From Chryseosolibacter indicum (GTDB lineage: Bacteria > Bacteroidota > Bacteroidia > Cytophagales > Cyclobacteriaceae): a stretch of 64,000 nt of DNA. The notes beneath the pieces are model-generated. The model worked only from the letters and a program-made list of their open reading frames with translations. It was not told the DNA's origin and made no database searches. How positions within the stretch are numbered: the first letter of the stretch is position 1; each line of letters starts with the position of its first letter. Below, piece by piece: positions 24,867-33,445 of this stretch. Where the stretch lies: contig NZ_JAHESD010000003.1 of NCBI RefSeq assembly GCF_018598585.1, positions 1 to 64,000 on the forward strand. Direction: 5' to 3'. The translations under genes were made by a program, and so were the position numbers.

Positions 24867-26723
24867 ATGTATTTCCCTAAATTCTTTAGGCTATGGCTTT
24901 TTTGGCTGGCAGTTCTACTGTCCGGGCCTTCCTTTGCCCAAAAACGGGATACGGTAAGCAAAGACGATTCGGTCCGGGTTAAGTCGGACACAACAAAGGC
25001 CGGACAGATCATCAACAATATTAAAGACAGTAAGGTCTCGAAACGCCTAATCAAAACCATCACCAGAAAGCAATCGCGAAATCCTGGTGCAACCATAAAA
25101 AGTGAAGAATTCTTTATTCCTTACGAGGGAAAAATCATCAGAAAAATCATTGTCCGTCAGGTAGGTTTCGATAAAACCATTACCGATACAACGCGGAATA
25201 TCAAAAACACTATTTCAAAGATTGCGAATAAGCTTCACAGTAATTCCAAAGATTGGGTTATCAAAGACCATCTTTTTATTAAAGAAAACCGCCCGGTAAA
25301 TCCTTACAAGATGGCCGACAATGAGCGTTACATCCGTGATCTCGACTTCATTCTCGATGCCAAGCTCTTTATTGTACCGCTCGACCATACCGATGATTCC
25401 GTTGATGTTATTGTAATGACAAGAGATGTCTTCAGTGTCGGCGGTAGCTTCAATCCAAGCGGTCCCACCAAAACACGGTTCAGGCTATATGATGTTAACA
25501 TGTTTGGCTGGGGCCAGCGCGTGCAATTTACAGGACTGGTTGACGAAGGCAGAAATCCTCCTTTTGGTTATGAATTTCAATATCGCAAGAATAGCATTGG
25601 TGGAAGTTTTATTACTGCAACGGGTGGGTACACGCAATTGAACACCGGCAGCAGCTATGGCCGGGAGGAAGAAAAAGCGTACTACCTCAGGCTTGAACGC
25701 CCACTGGTTTCTCCGTATACCGAGTTAGCGGGCGGTCTTGAGATAAGTCGCAACTGGTCTAGTAATCTTTATAGCGTCAACGACTCTGTTTTCAGGCAGT
25801 ACACTTACCTGGTAAAAGACTTTTGGATTGGATATAACATCGGTGCAAGGTCAAACATCAGAGACAGAAACAGGCATTTCATCGCCATTAGAACATTCGA
25901 TCAGGTTTTTACCAAAAAACCGCTGCAGAATCAGGAGACGTTAAACCCTATCTATAATAACCGCACTTTCGTGCTTGGCGGTGTTACTTTCTTTAAGCAG
26001 AACTTCTATACAACCCGTTTCATCTACGGTTTCGGTAGAACGGAAGACGTTCCCTACGGTCATACCATGTCCATGTATTTCGGATGGTCACGAGAATTGG
26101 GTTTAGAGAGGCCATACCTTGGATTTGAGGTAAATAAGTCTATTGTCGATAGGCGAGGTCATTTCTATAACGTCAATTTCCGGGGAGGAGGCTACAATAA
26201 AAACGGTCTTGAAGATGTATCACTGCTGCTTTCCGGGTCTGTCTTTAGTCGCTTGTTTAGTTATAAAAACTTGCTCATCCGGCAAACCCTCGGTGGCGAT
26301 ATAACTTATGTCTTCAATCAAAAAACTGCGCTTCCGCTGGATATAAATGCCGAATTTGGTTTGCAGGGTTTTAATGTAGATAGCCTGTGGGGTACAAAAA
26401 GATTTCATATCAATAGTGAAACGCTTGTCTTCACCCCATTAGAATTCCTCGGCTTTAAAATCGCTCCCTTTACCTATGGCGAAATGGCATTTCTCTCCCC
26501 TGAACATAAAGGTCTCTTAAATAGTAAACCGTACTTTGGTTTAGGTGGCGGCTTGAGAACCCGAAACGAAAACCTGGTATTCGGTACAATAGAACTGCGA
26601 TTTATGTACTACCCAAGATCACTTCCCGATCTTACAAATTTCAAAGTCAGGCTTAGCAGTAACCTGCGTGTTAAGTACAGCGCAACTTTTGTTAAACCAC
26701 CGTCACTGGTGCAGTATAATTAA
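24867..26723 (+). CDS. Outer-membrane beta-barrel protein with N-terminal POTRA-like region (BamA/TamA-like)
   Basis: 618 residues. A signal peptide (ending SFAQK), then a Lys/Asp/Ser/Thr-rich segment, then a POTRA-like domain around residues 90-200 (EGKIIRKIIVRQVGF, and MADNERYIRDLDFILDAKLFIVPL, as in BamA-family domains: long-helix then strand DVIVMTRDVF). From about residue 205 to the end it is made of alternating strands with aromatic girdles, consistent with a 16-strand barrel. The family relation is to BamA/ShlB-type proteins rather than to TonB receptors. It may insert or export envelope proteins; no partner gene is adjacent. Confidence 0.65.
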   Translation: MYFPKFFRLWLFWLAVLLSGPSFAQKRDTVSKDDSVRVKSDTTKAGQIINNIKDSKVSKRLIKTITRKQSRNPGATIKSEEFFIPYEGKIIRKIIVRQVGFDKTITDTTRNIKNTISKIANKLHSNSKDWVIKDHLFIKENRPVNPYKMADNERYIRDLDFILDAKLFIVPLDHTDDSVDVIVMTRDVFSVGGSFNPSGPTKTRFRLYDVNMFGWGQRVQFTGLVDEGRNPPFGYEFQYRKNSIGGSFITATGGYTQLNTGSSYGREEEKAYYLRLERPLVSPYTELAGGLEISRNWSSNLYSVNDSVFRQYTYLVKDFWIGYNIGARSNIRDRNRHFIAIRTFDQVFTKKPLQNQETLNPIYNNRTFVLGGVTFFKQNFYTTRFIYGFGRTEDVPYGHTMSMYFGWSRELGLERPYLGFEVNKSIVDRRGHFYNVNFRGGGYNKNGLEDVSLLLSGSVFSRLFSYKNLLIRQTLGGDITYVFNQKTALPLDINAEFGLQGFNVDSLWGTKRFHINSETLVFTPLEFLGFKIAPFTYGEMAFLSPEHKGLLNSKPYFGLGGGLRTRNENLVFGTIELRFMYYPRSLPDLTNFKVRLSSNLRVKYSATFVKPPSLVQYN

Positions 26724-26810
26724 CGCCATCACTTCAACTCTCAGTAATACCTGTAATGTAAAATCAACCCCTCGAATGCCGTTACATTCAATACCTCATA
26801 CCTATTTTGC

Positions 26811-26818
26811 TATATTTG
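26811..26818 (+). promoter_or_regulatory. -7 promoter element of the glutamate-synthase-like gene
   Basis: TATATTTG matches TAnnTTTG and would start the transcript about 10 nt before the ATG at 26835. A second weaker copy (CTATTTTG) lies just upstream. Confidence 0.45.
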
Positions 26819-26834
26819 ATGGTTACTACCTGCT

Positions 26835-28415
26835 ATGAGAAAAATATTTGTTATCAGTAGTGTAAGTATTACACTGCTCATTATTGTCTGGTCCTTATTC
26901 TGGTTGCCTGCATTTGGTTGTCTCGTTATTGTGGCACCCTTTATTGTTATGGGCGTTCAGGATATGGTGCAAACAAAACAATCCATCAGAAGAAACTTTC
27001 CCTTGGTAGGAAGGTTGCGTTATGTCTTTGAAGACTTGCGTCCTAAAATTCAGCAGTACTTTGTTGAATCCGATACAGATGGCGTACCCATTAACAGAAA
27101 CGATCGCTCTGTAATATATCAGCGCGCTAAAAAACAAATCGATACTACACCTTTTGGAACGCAGCTTAACGTATATTCTGAAGGATACGAATGGATGAGC
27201 CATTCCATCGTACCTATCGACTTCCATAAAGTTGATCACCATCCGCGTGTTACAGTGGGCAATAAAGATTGCAAACAACCGTACTCAGCAAGTATTCTTA
27301 ATGTTTCGGCCATGAGCTTTGGCTCGTTAAGTGGTGCAGCCATAGAAGCACTGAATGCCGGGGCTAAGCTGGGAGGCTTTGCGCATAACACTGGCGAAGG
27401 TGGCATCAGCCCTCCGCATCTTAAATACGAAGGAGACCTCGTGTGGCAGATCGGAACAGGTTACTTCGGCGCTCGTGATATGGAAGGAAACTTCTCTGAT
27501 GATGCTTTCAGAAAGAATGCCTTAAGACCTCAGGTGAAAATGATAGAGCTCAAACTCTCACAAGGGGCAAAGCCTGGCCATGGTGGTATTCTTCCTGCTA
27601 AGAAGAACACGCCGGAAATCGCAGCCATACGTTTGGTAAAGGCAGGCACTACGGTTTTCTCTCCACCATTTCACAGTGCGTTCTCAACACCCAAAGAGCT
27701 CATTCACTTCGTTGCTAGAATGCGAACACTTTCAGATGGCAAGCCCGTCGGCTTTAAACTTTGCGTCGGCAGAAAGAGCGAGTTCATATCCATTTGCAAG
27801 GCAATGGTTGAATTAGATATCTATCCCGACTTCATTACTGTAGATGGTGGCGAAGGCGGCACAGGTGCTGCGCCTCCCGAGTTCTCCAACTTCGTAGGTA
27901 TGCCTTTGCTGGAAGGGCTGGCGTTTGTTGATAACATGCTCAAAGGATTCAACATACGTCATCATATTAAGTTAATCGCATCAGGGAAAATCCTTACGGG
28001 ATTTCACCTCATCCGTGCAATGGCCCTCGGTGCTGACATGTGCAACAGTGCTCGCGCTATGATGATGGCCCTCGGATGCATTCAGGCGCTGGAGTGTAAT
28101 AAGAACACATGTCCAACCGGAGTAGCTACACAAGATCTTGAACTGGTAAAAGGTCTGGTTGTTGATGATAAAAAAGTAAGGGTAGCCAACTTTCATAAAC
28201 ACACCATCGAAAGTTTTGTTGAGCTTATGGCCGCTGCAGGTATCGATTCACCAAACAAACTGAATCGCCATCAGATCAACAGGAGAGTATTCATGAACGA
28301 GATCAAAACCTTCGAAGAGATCTATCCTTCTATACCACCAGGCTCTATGTTGGGCAGTACTATACCCGATAGATATCAGAAGTCTTACGAGTCTGCTAGC
28401 GCTGAAAAGTTTTAA
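26835..28415 (+). CDS. FMN-binding glutamate synthase family protein, membrane-anchored
   Basis: 526 residues: two N-terminal hydrophobic segments (residues 2-45), then the FMN/Fe-S central domain of glutamate synthases (GltB2-like). Typical blocks are NVSAMSFGSLSGAAIEALNAGAK, NTGEGGISP, the glycine-rich FITVDGGEGGTGAAPPEF and the cluster-type CNSARAMMMALGCIQALECNKNTCPTGVATQD with Cys spaced as in the 3Fe-4S site. There is no amidotransferase domain, so it is unlikely to be a complete glutamate synthase. Stand-alone relatives are annotated as FMN-dependent oxidoreductases of unknown substrate. A terminator follows at 28440. Confidence 0.85.
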   Translation: MRKIFVISSVSITLLIIVWSLFWLPAFGCLVIVAPFIVMGVQDMVQTKQSIRRNFPLVGRLRYVFEDLRPKIQQYFVESDTDGVPINRNDRSVIYQRAKKQIDTTPFGTQLNVYSEGYEWMSHSIVPIDFHKVDHHPRVTVGNKDCKQPYSASILNVSAMSFGSLSGAAIEALNAGAKLGGFAHNTGEGGISPPHLKYEGDLVWQIGTGYFGARDMEGNFSDDAFRKNALRPQVKMIELKLSQGAKPGHGGILPAKKNTPEIAAIRLVKAGTTVFSPPFHSAFSTPKELIHFVARMRTLSDGKPVGFKLCVGRKSEFISICKAMVELDIYPDFITVDGGEGGTGAAPPEFSNFVGMPLLEGLAFVDNMLKGFNIRHHIKLIASGKILTGFHLIRAMALGADMCNSARAMMMALGCIQALECNKNTCPTGVATQDLELVKGLVVDDKKVRVANFHKHTIESFVELMAAAGIDSPNKLNRHQINRRVFMNEIKTFEEIYPSIPPGSMLGSTIPDRYQKSYESASAEKF

Positions 28416-28439
28416 ATATTTTTGAACAAATAGTTAGAG

Positions 28440-28468
28440 AAGGCTTTCCATATGGCAAGCCTTTTTTA
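28440..28468 (+). terminator. Terminator after the glutamate-synthase-like gene
   Basis: Stem AAGGCTT/AAGCCTT (28440-28446, 28457-28463) with an inner CCAT/ATGG pairing and a following T6 run. The ATG at 28452 lies inside it, which argues against that ATG as the start of the next gene. Confidence 0.65.
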
Positions 28469-28469
28469 T

Positions 28470-28477
28470 TACTTTTG
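28470..28477 (+). promoter_or_regulatory. -7 promoter element upstream of the 28497 gene
   Basis: TACTTTTG matches TAnnTTTG directly after the upstream terminator; predicted transcription start near 28484, so translation must begin downstream. Confidence 0.45.
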
Positions 28478-28496
28478 CCAAATACTAAAAAAACCT

Positions 28497-29000
28497 GTGC
28501 TAAGAAAATTCTTTCCATTAGACAAGAATTACATCCTCGAAGAGGCACAACTCTCTTTACAACAATCACTTCTTCAATACCTTGTTGACTTCGTGAAGGT
28601 AGAATATCTCCTCCGCCATAATCCTTTGGGTATTGTTGATGAAACAGCACAGAAAATTCAGCAACACACAGGTGAAGATTTCAGACACCTCAACGAGTTC
28701 TACCTCACTACCATGGGTATCTTTCGCTATACCTTTTATAGCGATAACCAACTCGAGTTTCTGTTCGATGGATCGGATGACTTTAAGAAGTATCAGCGCG
28801 AATGGTCGACACAGTTCAAAAAATGGACAAAGGAGTTTTGTAAACATCCTAACTTCTTAAGAGCAGTGCTCGATCTAACAGTCTTCTATCCAACGGATAG
28901 CCCTTTCCTGATGGTTGATAACAGGATGAACGTGTTCATCAGCGAATTCTTTTCTATTAAAATCCACCCTCAGAAGGGCATAGTAAGACGCACAGCCTGA
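28497..29000 (+). CDS. Conserved protein of unknown function
   Basis: 167 residues from the GTG at 28497. The frame is open from the ATG at 28452, but that ATG is inside the preceding terminator and before a TACTTTTG promoter box, so the GTG just after the predicted transcription start is preferred. The sequence is soluble, helical and rich in aromatic residues (KFFPLDKNYILEEAQLSLQQ, FRHLNEFYLTTMGIFRYTF, FKKWTKEFCKHPNFL), with no signal or known motif. I do not recognise a family. There is no obvious functional link with its neighbours. Confidence 0.6.
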   Translation: MLRKFFPLDKNYILEEAQLSLQQSLLQYLVDFVKVEYLLRHNPLGIVDETAQKIQQHTGEDFRHLNEFYLTTMGIFRYTFYSDNQLEFLFDGSDDFKKYQREWSTQFKKWTKEFCKHPNFLRAVLDLTVFYPTDSPFLMVDNRMNVFISEFFSIKIHPQKGIVRRTA

Positions 29001-29318
29001 GGCCTACTAGTAAGTAGTTAGTTCCAACTTTATTTTTTACCCATTTCTTTCTTTATCTTCTGCTTTTTCGTATCTTAATAAGCTTCCCGTGCCTTTTCTA
29101 GGTATTTACAATTCCGACCTTAAATCTGCGTTAAGCTTGCTGCCCAAAGAGAGCACCGAGAGTCCGGCAAGAGAGGAAAAAGAGTGGAGAAATGAACCAG
29201 CTAACCCATCCCTACGGCGCACGAAGGCCTTCCTTGCCTTAAATAAATTATAACTAAAAAGCTTTTGACACTATTTGTCAAAAACCTCATCCATATTGCC
29301 TGAAAAACCCAGATATAT
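29001..29318. other. Intergenic region with a GC-richer island
   Basis: 318 bp. The centre (about 29090-29240) is noticeably richer in G and C than its flanks and open in one frame on each strand (plus-strand GTG at 29089 to stop at 29253, 54 codons), without a recognisable product. An inverted repeat TTTTGACA-N5-TGTCAAAA (29263-29283) sits before the next gene. No tRNA, tmRNA or RNase P core was recognised. Confidence 0.45.
29263..29283. repeat. Inverted repeat upstream of the 29319 gene
   Basis: Perfect 8-bp arms (29263-29270 and 29276-29283) around CTATT, 35 bp before the ATG of the basic protein gene. It could be an operator or a weak terminator. Confidence 0.45.
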
Positions 29319-29885
29319 ATGGCTACACTTCAAACAAATACGTTGCTCAAAGGTTTCAGCGGTTCTATAGGCAAATTCGTTATAAAACGGGTAGGCAATA
29401 AAACCATACTTACCCATAAACCAAGGCAAACTGGCAAGCAAAGCGAAAAACAAAGGCAGAACAGGTTAAAATTTAAGGCAGCATCAGTCTATGCCAAACA
29501 CCTTTTGCAAGACCCACAGAAAAAAGCCTATTATTTGAAAAAGGCAAAGAAGCTCAATTTAACGAACGCATATACCGCCGTCATTACCGACTACATGCGT
29601 AAAGGTGAAATCAAAGAGATCAGCACCAAATCAAATGCAAAGAAAGGAGGTACAGTAAAGGTTAAGGTGTTTAAAAAGCATTTTGCTATCAATAAGGTTA
29701 GCGTTTCTATTTATAATGAACAAGGTAAGTTCGTGGAAACAGGGATGGCCATCCGCAAGGGAATAGATGAATTCTTCTTTACTCCATCAACGACACAAAC
29801 GCTCTTGAAGGACTATACGGTCAAAGCCATTATTGAAGATCACGGTTTAAATAAAGTAGAAAAGCAAATTACCTTGGCGGGATAA
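29319..29885 (+). CDS. Conserved Bacteroidota protein, possibly related to DUF6266
   Basis: 188 residues, strongly basic, no signal peptide. The N-terminus (MATLQTNTLLKGFSGSIGKFV, then NKTILTHKPRQTGKQSEKQ, then RNRLKFKAASVYAKHLLQDP) resembles the opening of DUF6266-type proteins, which begin with a GFSGKxG motif and a QxAxRxKF stretch. I make this link from memory only. The second half looks like a beta-sandwich (VKVKVFKKHFAINKVSVSIY, VKAIIEDHGLNKVEKQITLAG). Function unknown. It is a single gene between an inverted repeat and the convergent dusB. Confidence 0.6.
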   Translation: MATLQTNTLLKGFSGSIGKFVIKRVGNKTILTHKPRQTGKQSEKQRQNRLKFKAASVYAKHLLQDPQKKAYYLKKAKKLNLTNAYTAVITDYMRKGEIKEISTKSNAKKGGTVKVKVFKKHFAINKVSVSIYNEQGKFVETGMAIRKGIDEFFFTPSTTQTLLKDYTVKAIIEDHGLNKVEKQITLAG

Positions 29886-29997
29886 AGAAGTTCTATCTCC
29901 GGCGCAAAGCATCACATTTGCGTACAGGTAAAAGCGTGCTTTGGGTACTGCCTTAAGTACCGATTATAGATTGATACTTCATTGAAAGAAAAGTGAA

Positions 29998-30993
29998 CTA
30001 CGCACTCAGTAGCACGTTGCTGTAGTGCCCTGTTACTTCATCCAGTATGGTTATCACTTCCTCAAAACTATTGGCTTCAACCAATCTTATTCTGAAAGGC
30101 TTGAATTCCGGTATACCCCTGAAGTAGTTGGTGTAGTGCTTGCGCATTTCAAAGATACCCAGCCTGTCACCTTTCCATTGTATAGAAAACTCGAGGTGTT
30201 TTCTTGCTGCACGCACGCGCTCCGATATCTCAGGAGGAGAGGGGCGCACGCCATGTTTTAAATAATGCTTGATCTCGTTGAAGATCCATGGGTAACCAAT
30301 AGCAGCTCTGCCAATCATAATGCCATCAACACCATATCTGTTCTTGTATTCTACGGCCTTCTGCGGACTATCAATATCTCCGTTGCCGAAGATAGGTATG
30401 TGCATCCTCGGGTTTTCTTTGATCTTCCCGATCAAAGTCCAGTCAGCAGACCCCTTATACATCTGTACCCGGGTTCTCCCGTGAACAGTAAGTGCCTTTA
30501 TTCCGATATCCTGTAAACGCTCCGCTACTTCAAGAATGTTCTTCGTGTTGTCGTCCCATCCCAGCCTGGTTTTAACCGTAACAGGAAGATGGGTGCACTT
30601 CACAATCTCCTCCGTCATCTTCACCATTTTGGGTATATCCTGAAGTAAAGCCGCCCCTGCGCCACGGCACGCAACCGCTTTCACCGGGCACCCATAATTG
30701 ATATCAATAAGATCAGGATTAACTTCCGTCGCTATCTTGGCCGACTCAACCATGTTTCCAATGTCACCGCCAAAGAGCTGGATACCGATAGGCCGCTCGT
30801 ATTCAAAAATATCAAGCTTCTGCCTGCTTTTGGCTGCATCCCTGATAAGCCCCTCGGAGGATATAAATTCGGTATACATCAGGTCTGCCCCTCCTTCTTT
30901 GCATACTGCCCTGAACGGCGGATCACTCACATCCTCCATCGGAGCCAGCAGCAGCGGAAAATCTCCTAAATCAATATTGCCAATTTTTGCCAT
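29998..30993 (-). CDS. dusB: tRNA-dihydrouridine synthase DusB
   Basis: 331-residue FMN enzyme that reduces uridines in the tRNA D-loop. The N-terminal LLLAPMEDVSDPPFRAVCKEGGADLMYTEF, the catalytic Cys in GCPVKAVACRGAGAALLQ, KTRLGWDD, LTVHGRTRVQMYKG and GNGDIDSP blocks are all present, giving a TIM barrel plus C-terminal helical domain. The LAPMEDVSD start matches the Bacteroidota DusB branch. It is divergent from the CPBP protease gene; its probable promoter lies inside the leader of that gene. Confidence 0.93.
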   Translation of the reverse strand: MAKIGNIDLGDFPLLLAPMEDVSDPPFRAVCKEGGADLMYTEFISSEGLIRDAAKSRQKLDIFEYERPIGIQLFGGDIGNMVESAKIATEVNPDLIDINYGCPVKAVACRGAGAALLQDIPKMVKMTEEIVKCTHLPVTVKTRLGWDDNTKNILEVAERLQDIGIKALTVHGRTRVQMYKGSADWTLIGKIKENPRMHIPIFGNGDIDSPQKAVEYKNRYGVDGIMIGRAAIGYPWIFNEIKHYLKHGVRPSPPEISERVRAARKHLEFSIQWKGDRLGIFEMRKHYTNYFRGIPEFKPFRIRLVEANSFEEVITILDEVTGHYSNVLLSA

Positions 30994-31032
30994 ATTTGCC
31001 CTACTTCTCCCTAATTGGTATCGGAGAAGTTA

Positions 31033-31040
31033 CAAAGTTA
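31033..31040 (-). promoter_or_regulatory. Putative -7 promoter element of dusB
   Basis: TAACTTTG on the minus strand matches TAnnTTTG, giving a dusB leader of about 33 nt. No good -33 element at the expected distance. Confidence 0.4.
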
Positions 31041-31055
31041 GCCATTTCCCCGAAC

Positions 31056-31997
31056 ATGCTGGAAAATGAATTGATGAACCGCCGTGAGAGACACCCTGTG
31101 ATCTCCTTGCTAATGATTTTAATCCTCGTAGGCTTGGGCTTTATTGTTATAGGTCCTATGATCGGTTTTTTCCTGGCCCTGCCCTTCTATTCTGGTAGCA
31201 TAACTGATATGGTAAATAGCCTTCAAAGTCCTGCCGCCGATCCGGCAATAAAAATACCATTATACATTGTTCAGGCATCGGCTACTTTTTTTGGTTTAAT
31301 AGTCTGCCCTGCATTGTTCCTTGCAGCCGAACGCAGATCCGTTGTCGACTTCTTTCGTAATTATAAGGTAGACTTTCTTCCTGTTGTTATAACAGTCATT
31401 GCTGTTATTGTTTTTATGGCGGTTAACTCTGTATTTATAGAATGGAACGCCAATGTTCATTTTCCGGAGTTCGCTAAAGAATTCGAACAATGGGCGAAAG
31501 AAAAAGAAGAACTGGCAGCAGAGATGACTAAGTTTCTCACCAAGTTCGATTCCGTTGGCGAAGTATTGATAGCACTTATCGTTATTGCTGTTATTCCCGC
31601 TTTTGGCGAAGAGATCGTATTTCGAGGAATCATCCAGAACCAGCTTTTAAGGGCAACCAACAACATTCATGTTTCCATCTGGTTTGCAGCATTCCTCTTC
31701 AGTGCTATTCACTTTCAATTCTTTGGCTTTGTTCCCCGCTTATTACTAGGTGCCTTATTTGGATATTTCTATTATTGGTCGGGTAGTTTGTGGTTTGCTG
31801 TTATCGCCCACTTTGTAAACAACGGTTTCTCGGTGCTGGCCATGTACTTTTACCAGCAGGGTACGGTAACTTACGATCTTGAAAGCCCGGAAGCCTTGCC
31901 GATCACTGCAATTATTTTTAGCGCTTTACTAACGGTTGCACTACTTTATTATTTTTACAAGTATTTCGAAAACCGACAATCCATCACTCAACTATAA
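31056..31997 (+). CDS. CPBP-family intramembrane metalloprotease
   Basis: 313 residues from the ATG at 31056; the upstream 23 codons of the frame overlap the start of dusB and lack protein character. Seven to eight membrane helices. The active-site motifs of the CPBP (Rce1-like, ABI) family are intact: EEIVFRG (Glu-Glu and Arg), His in FSAIHFQFFG and His/Asn in IAHFVNN. Members cleave or process membrane substrates; some are involved in bacteriocin immunity, but nothing here suggests that. It is 2 bp from cdsA, so the two are probably cotranscribed with the DoxX gene. Confidence 0.85.
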   Translation: MLENELMNRRERHPVISLLMILILVGLGFIVIGPMIGFFLALPFYSGSITDMVNSLQSPAADPAIKIPLYIVQASATFFGLIVCPALFLAAERRSVVDFFRNYKVDFLPVVITVIAVIVFMAVNSVFIEWNANVHFPEFAKEFEQWAKEKEELAAEMTKFLTKFDSVGEVLIALIVIAVIPAFGEEIVFRGIIQNQLLRATNNIHVSIWFAAFLFSAIHFQFFGFVPRLLLGALFGYFYYWSGSLWFAVIAHFVNNGFSVLAMYFYQQGTVTYDLESPEALPITAIIFSALLTVALLYYFYKYFENRQSITQL

Positions 31998-31999
31998 CC

Positions 32000-32830
32000 G
32001 TGACAGAAGCTATCCGCAAATACAGTAATCTTACCCAAAGGATTATTACAGGCATCTTAGGTGCAGCAGGTATTATCACAGCAGTTTGCCTTGGACCGTG
32101 GACATACTTTGCTGTCTTCTTTATCATCTGCCTGTTCTCGCTGCTAGAGTTTTATAAGCTTGCCGGTCTTGATGGTTTTGTTCCTCAAAAGGCACTGGGT
32201 GTCTTCTGCGGCATTCTTGTGTTCACGCTCTCCTTCCTCATAGAGATGCAGATCATCTCATATCGGTATTATTTTCTAATATTCCCCCTCGTAGCATGCG
32301 TATACATCGTCAAGCTTTATAAAAAATTCGAGAGAAAGCCTTTTACCAATATTGCATTTACCTTTCTCGGTATTTTCTACGTAGCCATACCCTTTACGCT
32401 GTTAAATATTGTTGTCATGGATCAGGGTAACTACAACTTCGAAATAATCTTCGGTTGCCTTTTTATCCTTTGGGCTACTGACACAGGGGCATACTTTGCT
32501 GGTTCTTACTTGGGCAAAAGAAAGCTCTTCGAAAGAATTTCCCCTAAAAAGACTTGGGAAGGATTTGTTGGCGGGGCCATTCTCGCGCTCATCTTCGCCT
32601 ATGGTATTTCAGTATACTTCCATACCCTTTCCCTCTGGCAATGGCTAATAGTAGGAGTAATTATTATTGTGGGAGGTACCTTTGGAGACCTGGTAGAATC
32701 TTTATTAAAACGCAGCATAGAAATTAAAGACTCAGGAAGTGCATTGCCAGGCCATGGCGGTTTTCTGGATCGGTTCGATGGTCTGTTAATTTCTGCTCCC
32801 TTTATTGTTGCCTATCTCGAAGTTTTCTGA
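32000..32830 (+). CDS. cdsA: Phosphatidate cytidylyltransferase
   Basis: 276-residue integral membrane enzyme with about eight helices that makes CDP-diacylglycerol from phosphatidate and CTP. The C-terminal CdsA signature is complete: ESLLKRSIEIKDSGSALPGH, then GGFLDRFD. The start is a GTG at 32000, only 2 bp after the CPBP stop. Its product feeds PssA (49689-50363) and then Psd (35036-35692), both in this window, for phosphatidylethanolamine. Confidence 0.92.
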   Translation: MTEAIRKYSNLTQRIITGILGAAGIITAVCLGPWTYFAVFFIICLFSLLEFYKLAGLDGFVPQKALGVFCGILVFTLSFLIEMQIISYRYYFLIFPLVACVYIVKLYKKFERKPFTNIAFTFLGIFYVAIPFTLLNIVVMDQGNYNFEIIFGCLFILWATDTGAYFAGSYLGKRKLFERISPKKTWEGFVGGAILALIFAYGISVYFHTLSLWQWLIVGVIIIVGGTFGDLVESLLKRSIEIKDSGSALPGHGGFLDRFDGLLISAPFIVAYLEVF

Positions 32831-32860
32831 TCTTTAGTGTAAGATCGTTTACTTCAATTT

Positions 32861-33292
32861 ATGGCCTTCTATCACCAACTCAACCTTTTTTTTGATAAGA
32901 GAAAAGACTACGGAGCCATATTTCTGCGTCTTATTATTGGCTGGCGACTCATAGATGGCACACAGGATAACATCTTGAGCTGGCATAGAATGATTGAATT
33001 TAAAGACTTTTTACAGCAACATGGTGTCAGCTATCCCTTAATGGCAGCCTGGGTTTCTGTTTATGCTCAGTTCATTTGTGGTAGCCTCTACATTTTAGGA
33101 TATCTGACAAGACTTGCAGCTATCATTATGATCATAAACTTCCTGGTGGCCTTATGGCTTGTACATATTGGTACTACTTTTCAACAGTCTTTTGATGCGC
33201 TAATGATGTTGTTTGGATCGGTATTCTTTCTTTATTATGGTGCCGGAAAATTATCAATAGATAATCTTCTCGTAATGCAAAAGAAAAATTAG
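32861..33292 (+). CDS. DoxX-family membrane protein
   Basis: 143 residues with four hydrophobic helices. DYGAIFLRLIIGWRLIDGTQ and VYAQFICGSLYILGYLTRLAAIIMI are the characteristic DoxX helices. The family includes quinone-interacting and redox-related membrane proteins; substrate unknown. It is 30 bp after cdsA on the same strand and may be the last gene of the CPBP-cdsA-doxX transcript. Confidence 0.8.
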   Translation: MAFYHQLNLFFDKRKDYGAIFLRLIIGWRLIDGTQDNILSWHRMIEFKDFLQQHGVSYPLMAAWVSVYAQFICGSLYILGYLTRLAAIIMIINFLVALWLVHIGTTFQQSFDALMMLFGSVFFLYYGAGKLSIDNLLVMQKKN

Positions 33293-33350
33293 GAATACTA
33301 TCTTTAGCAGAATTTACTTGCATAAATAAATTAGGTAAAGGATAAAGAAC

Positions 33351-33358
33351 TAGTTTTG
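33351..33358 (+). promoter_or_regulatory. Putative -7 promoter element of the glutamate dehydrogenase gene
   Basis: TAGTTTTG matches TAnnTTTG; it would give an 80-nt leader. The -33 element is not evident. Confidence 0.4.
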
Positions 33359-33445
33359 CAACCGTTTTAACGTACACTTTTGAAGTTTTAACCAGCGTTA
33401 TGGCATAAAATTGTTGGTTAATAAAAACTGAGAATATCATCAACT

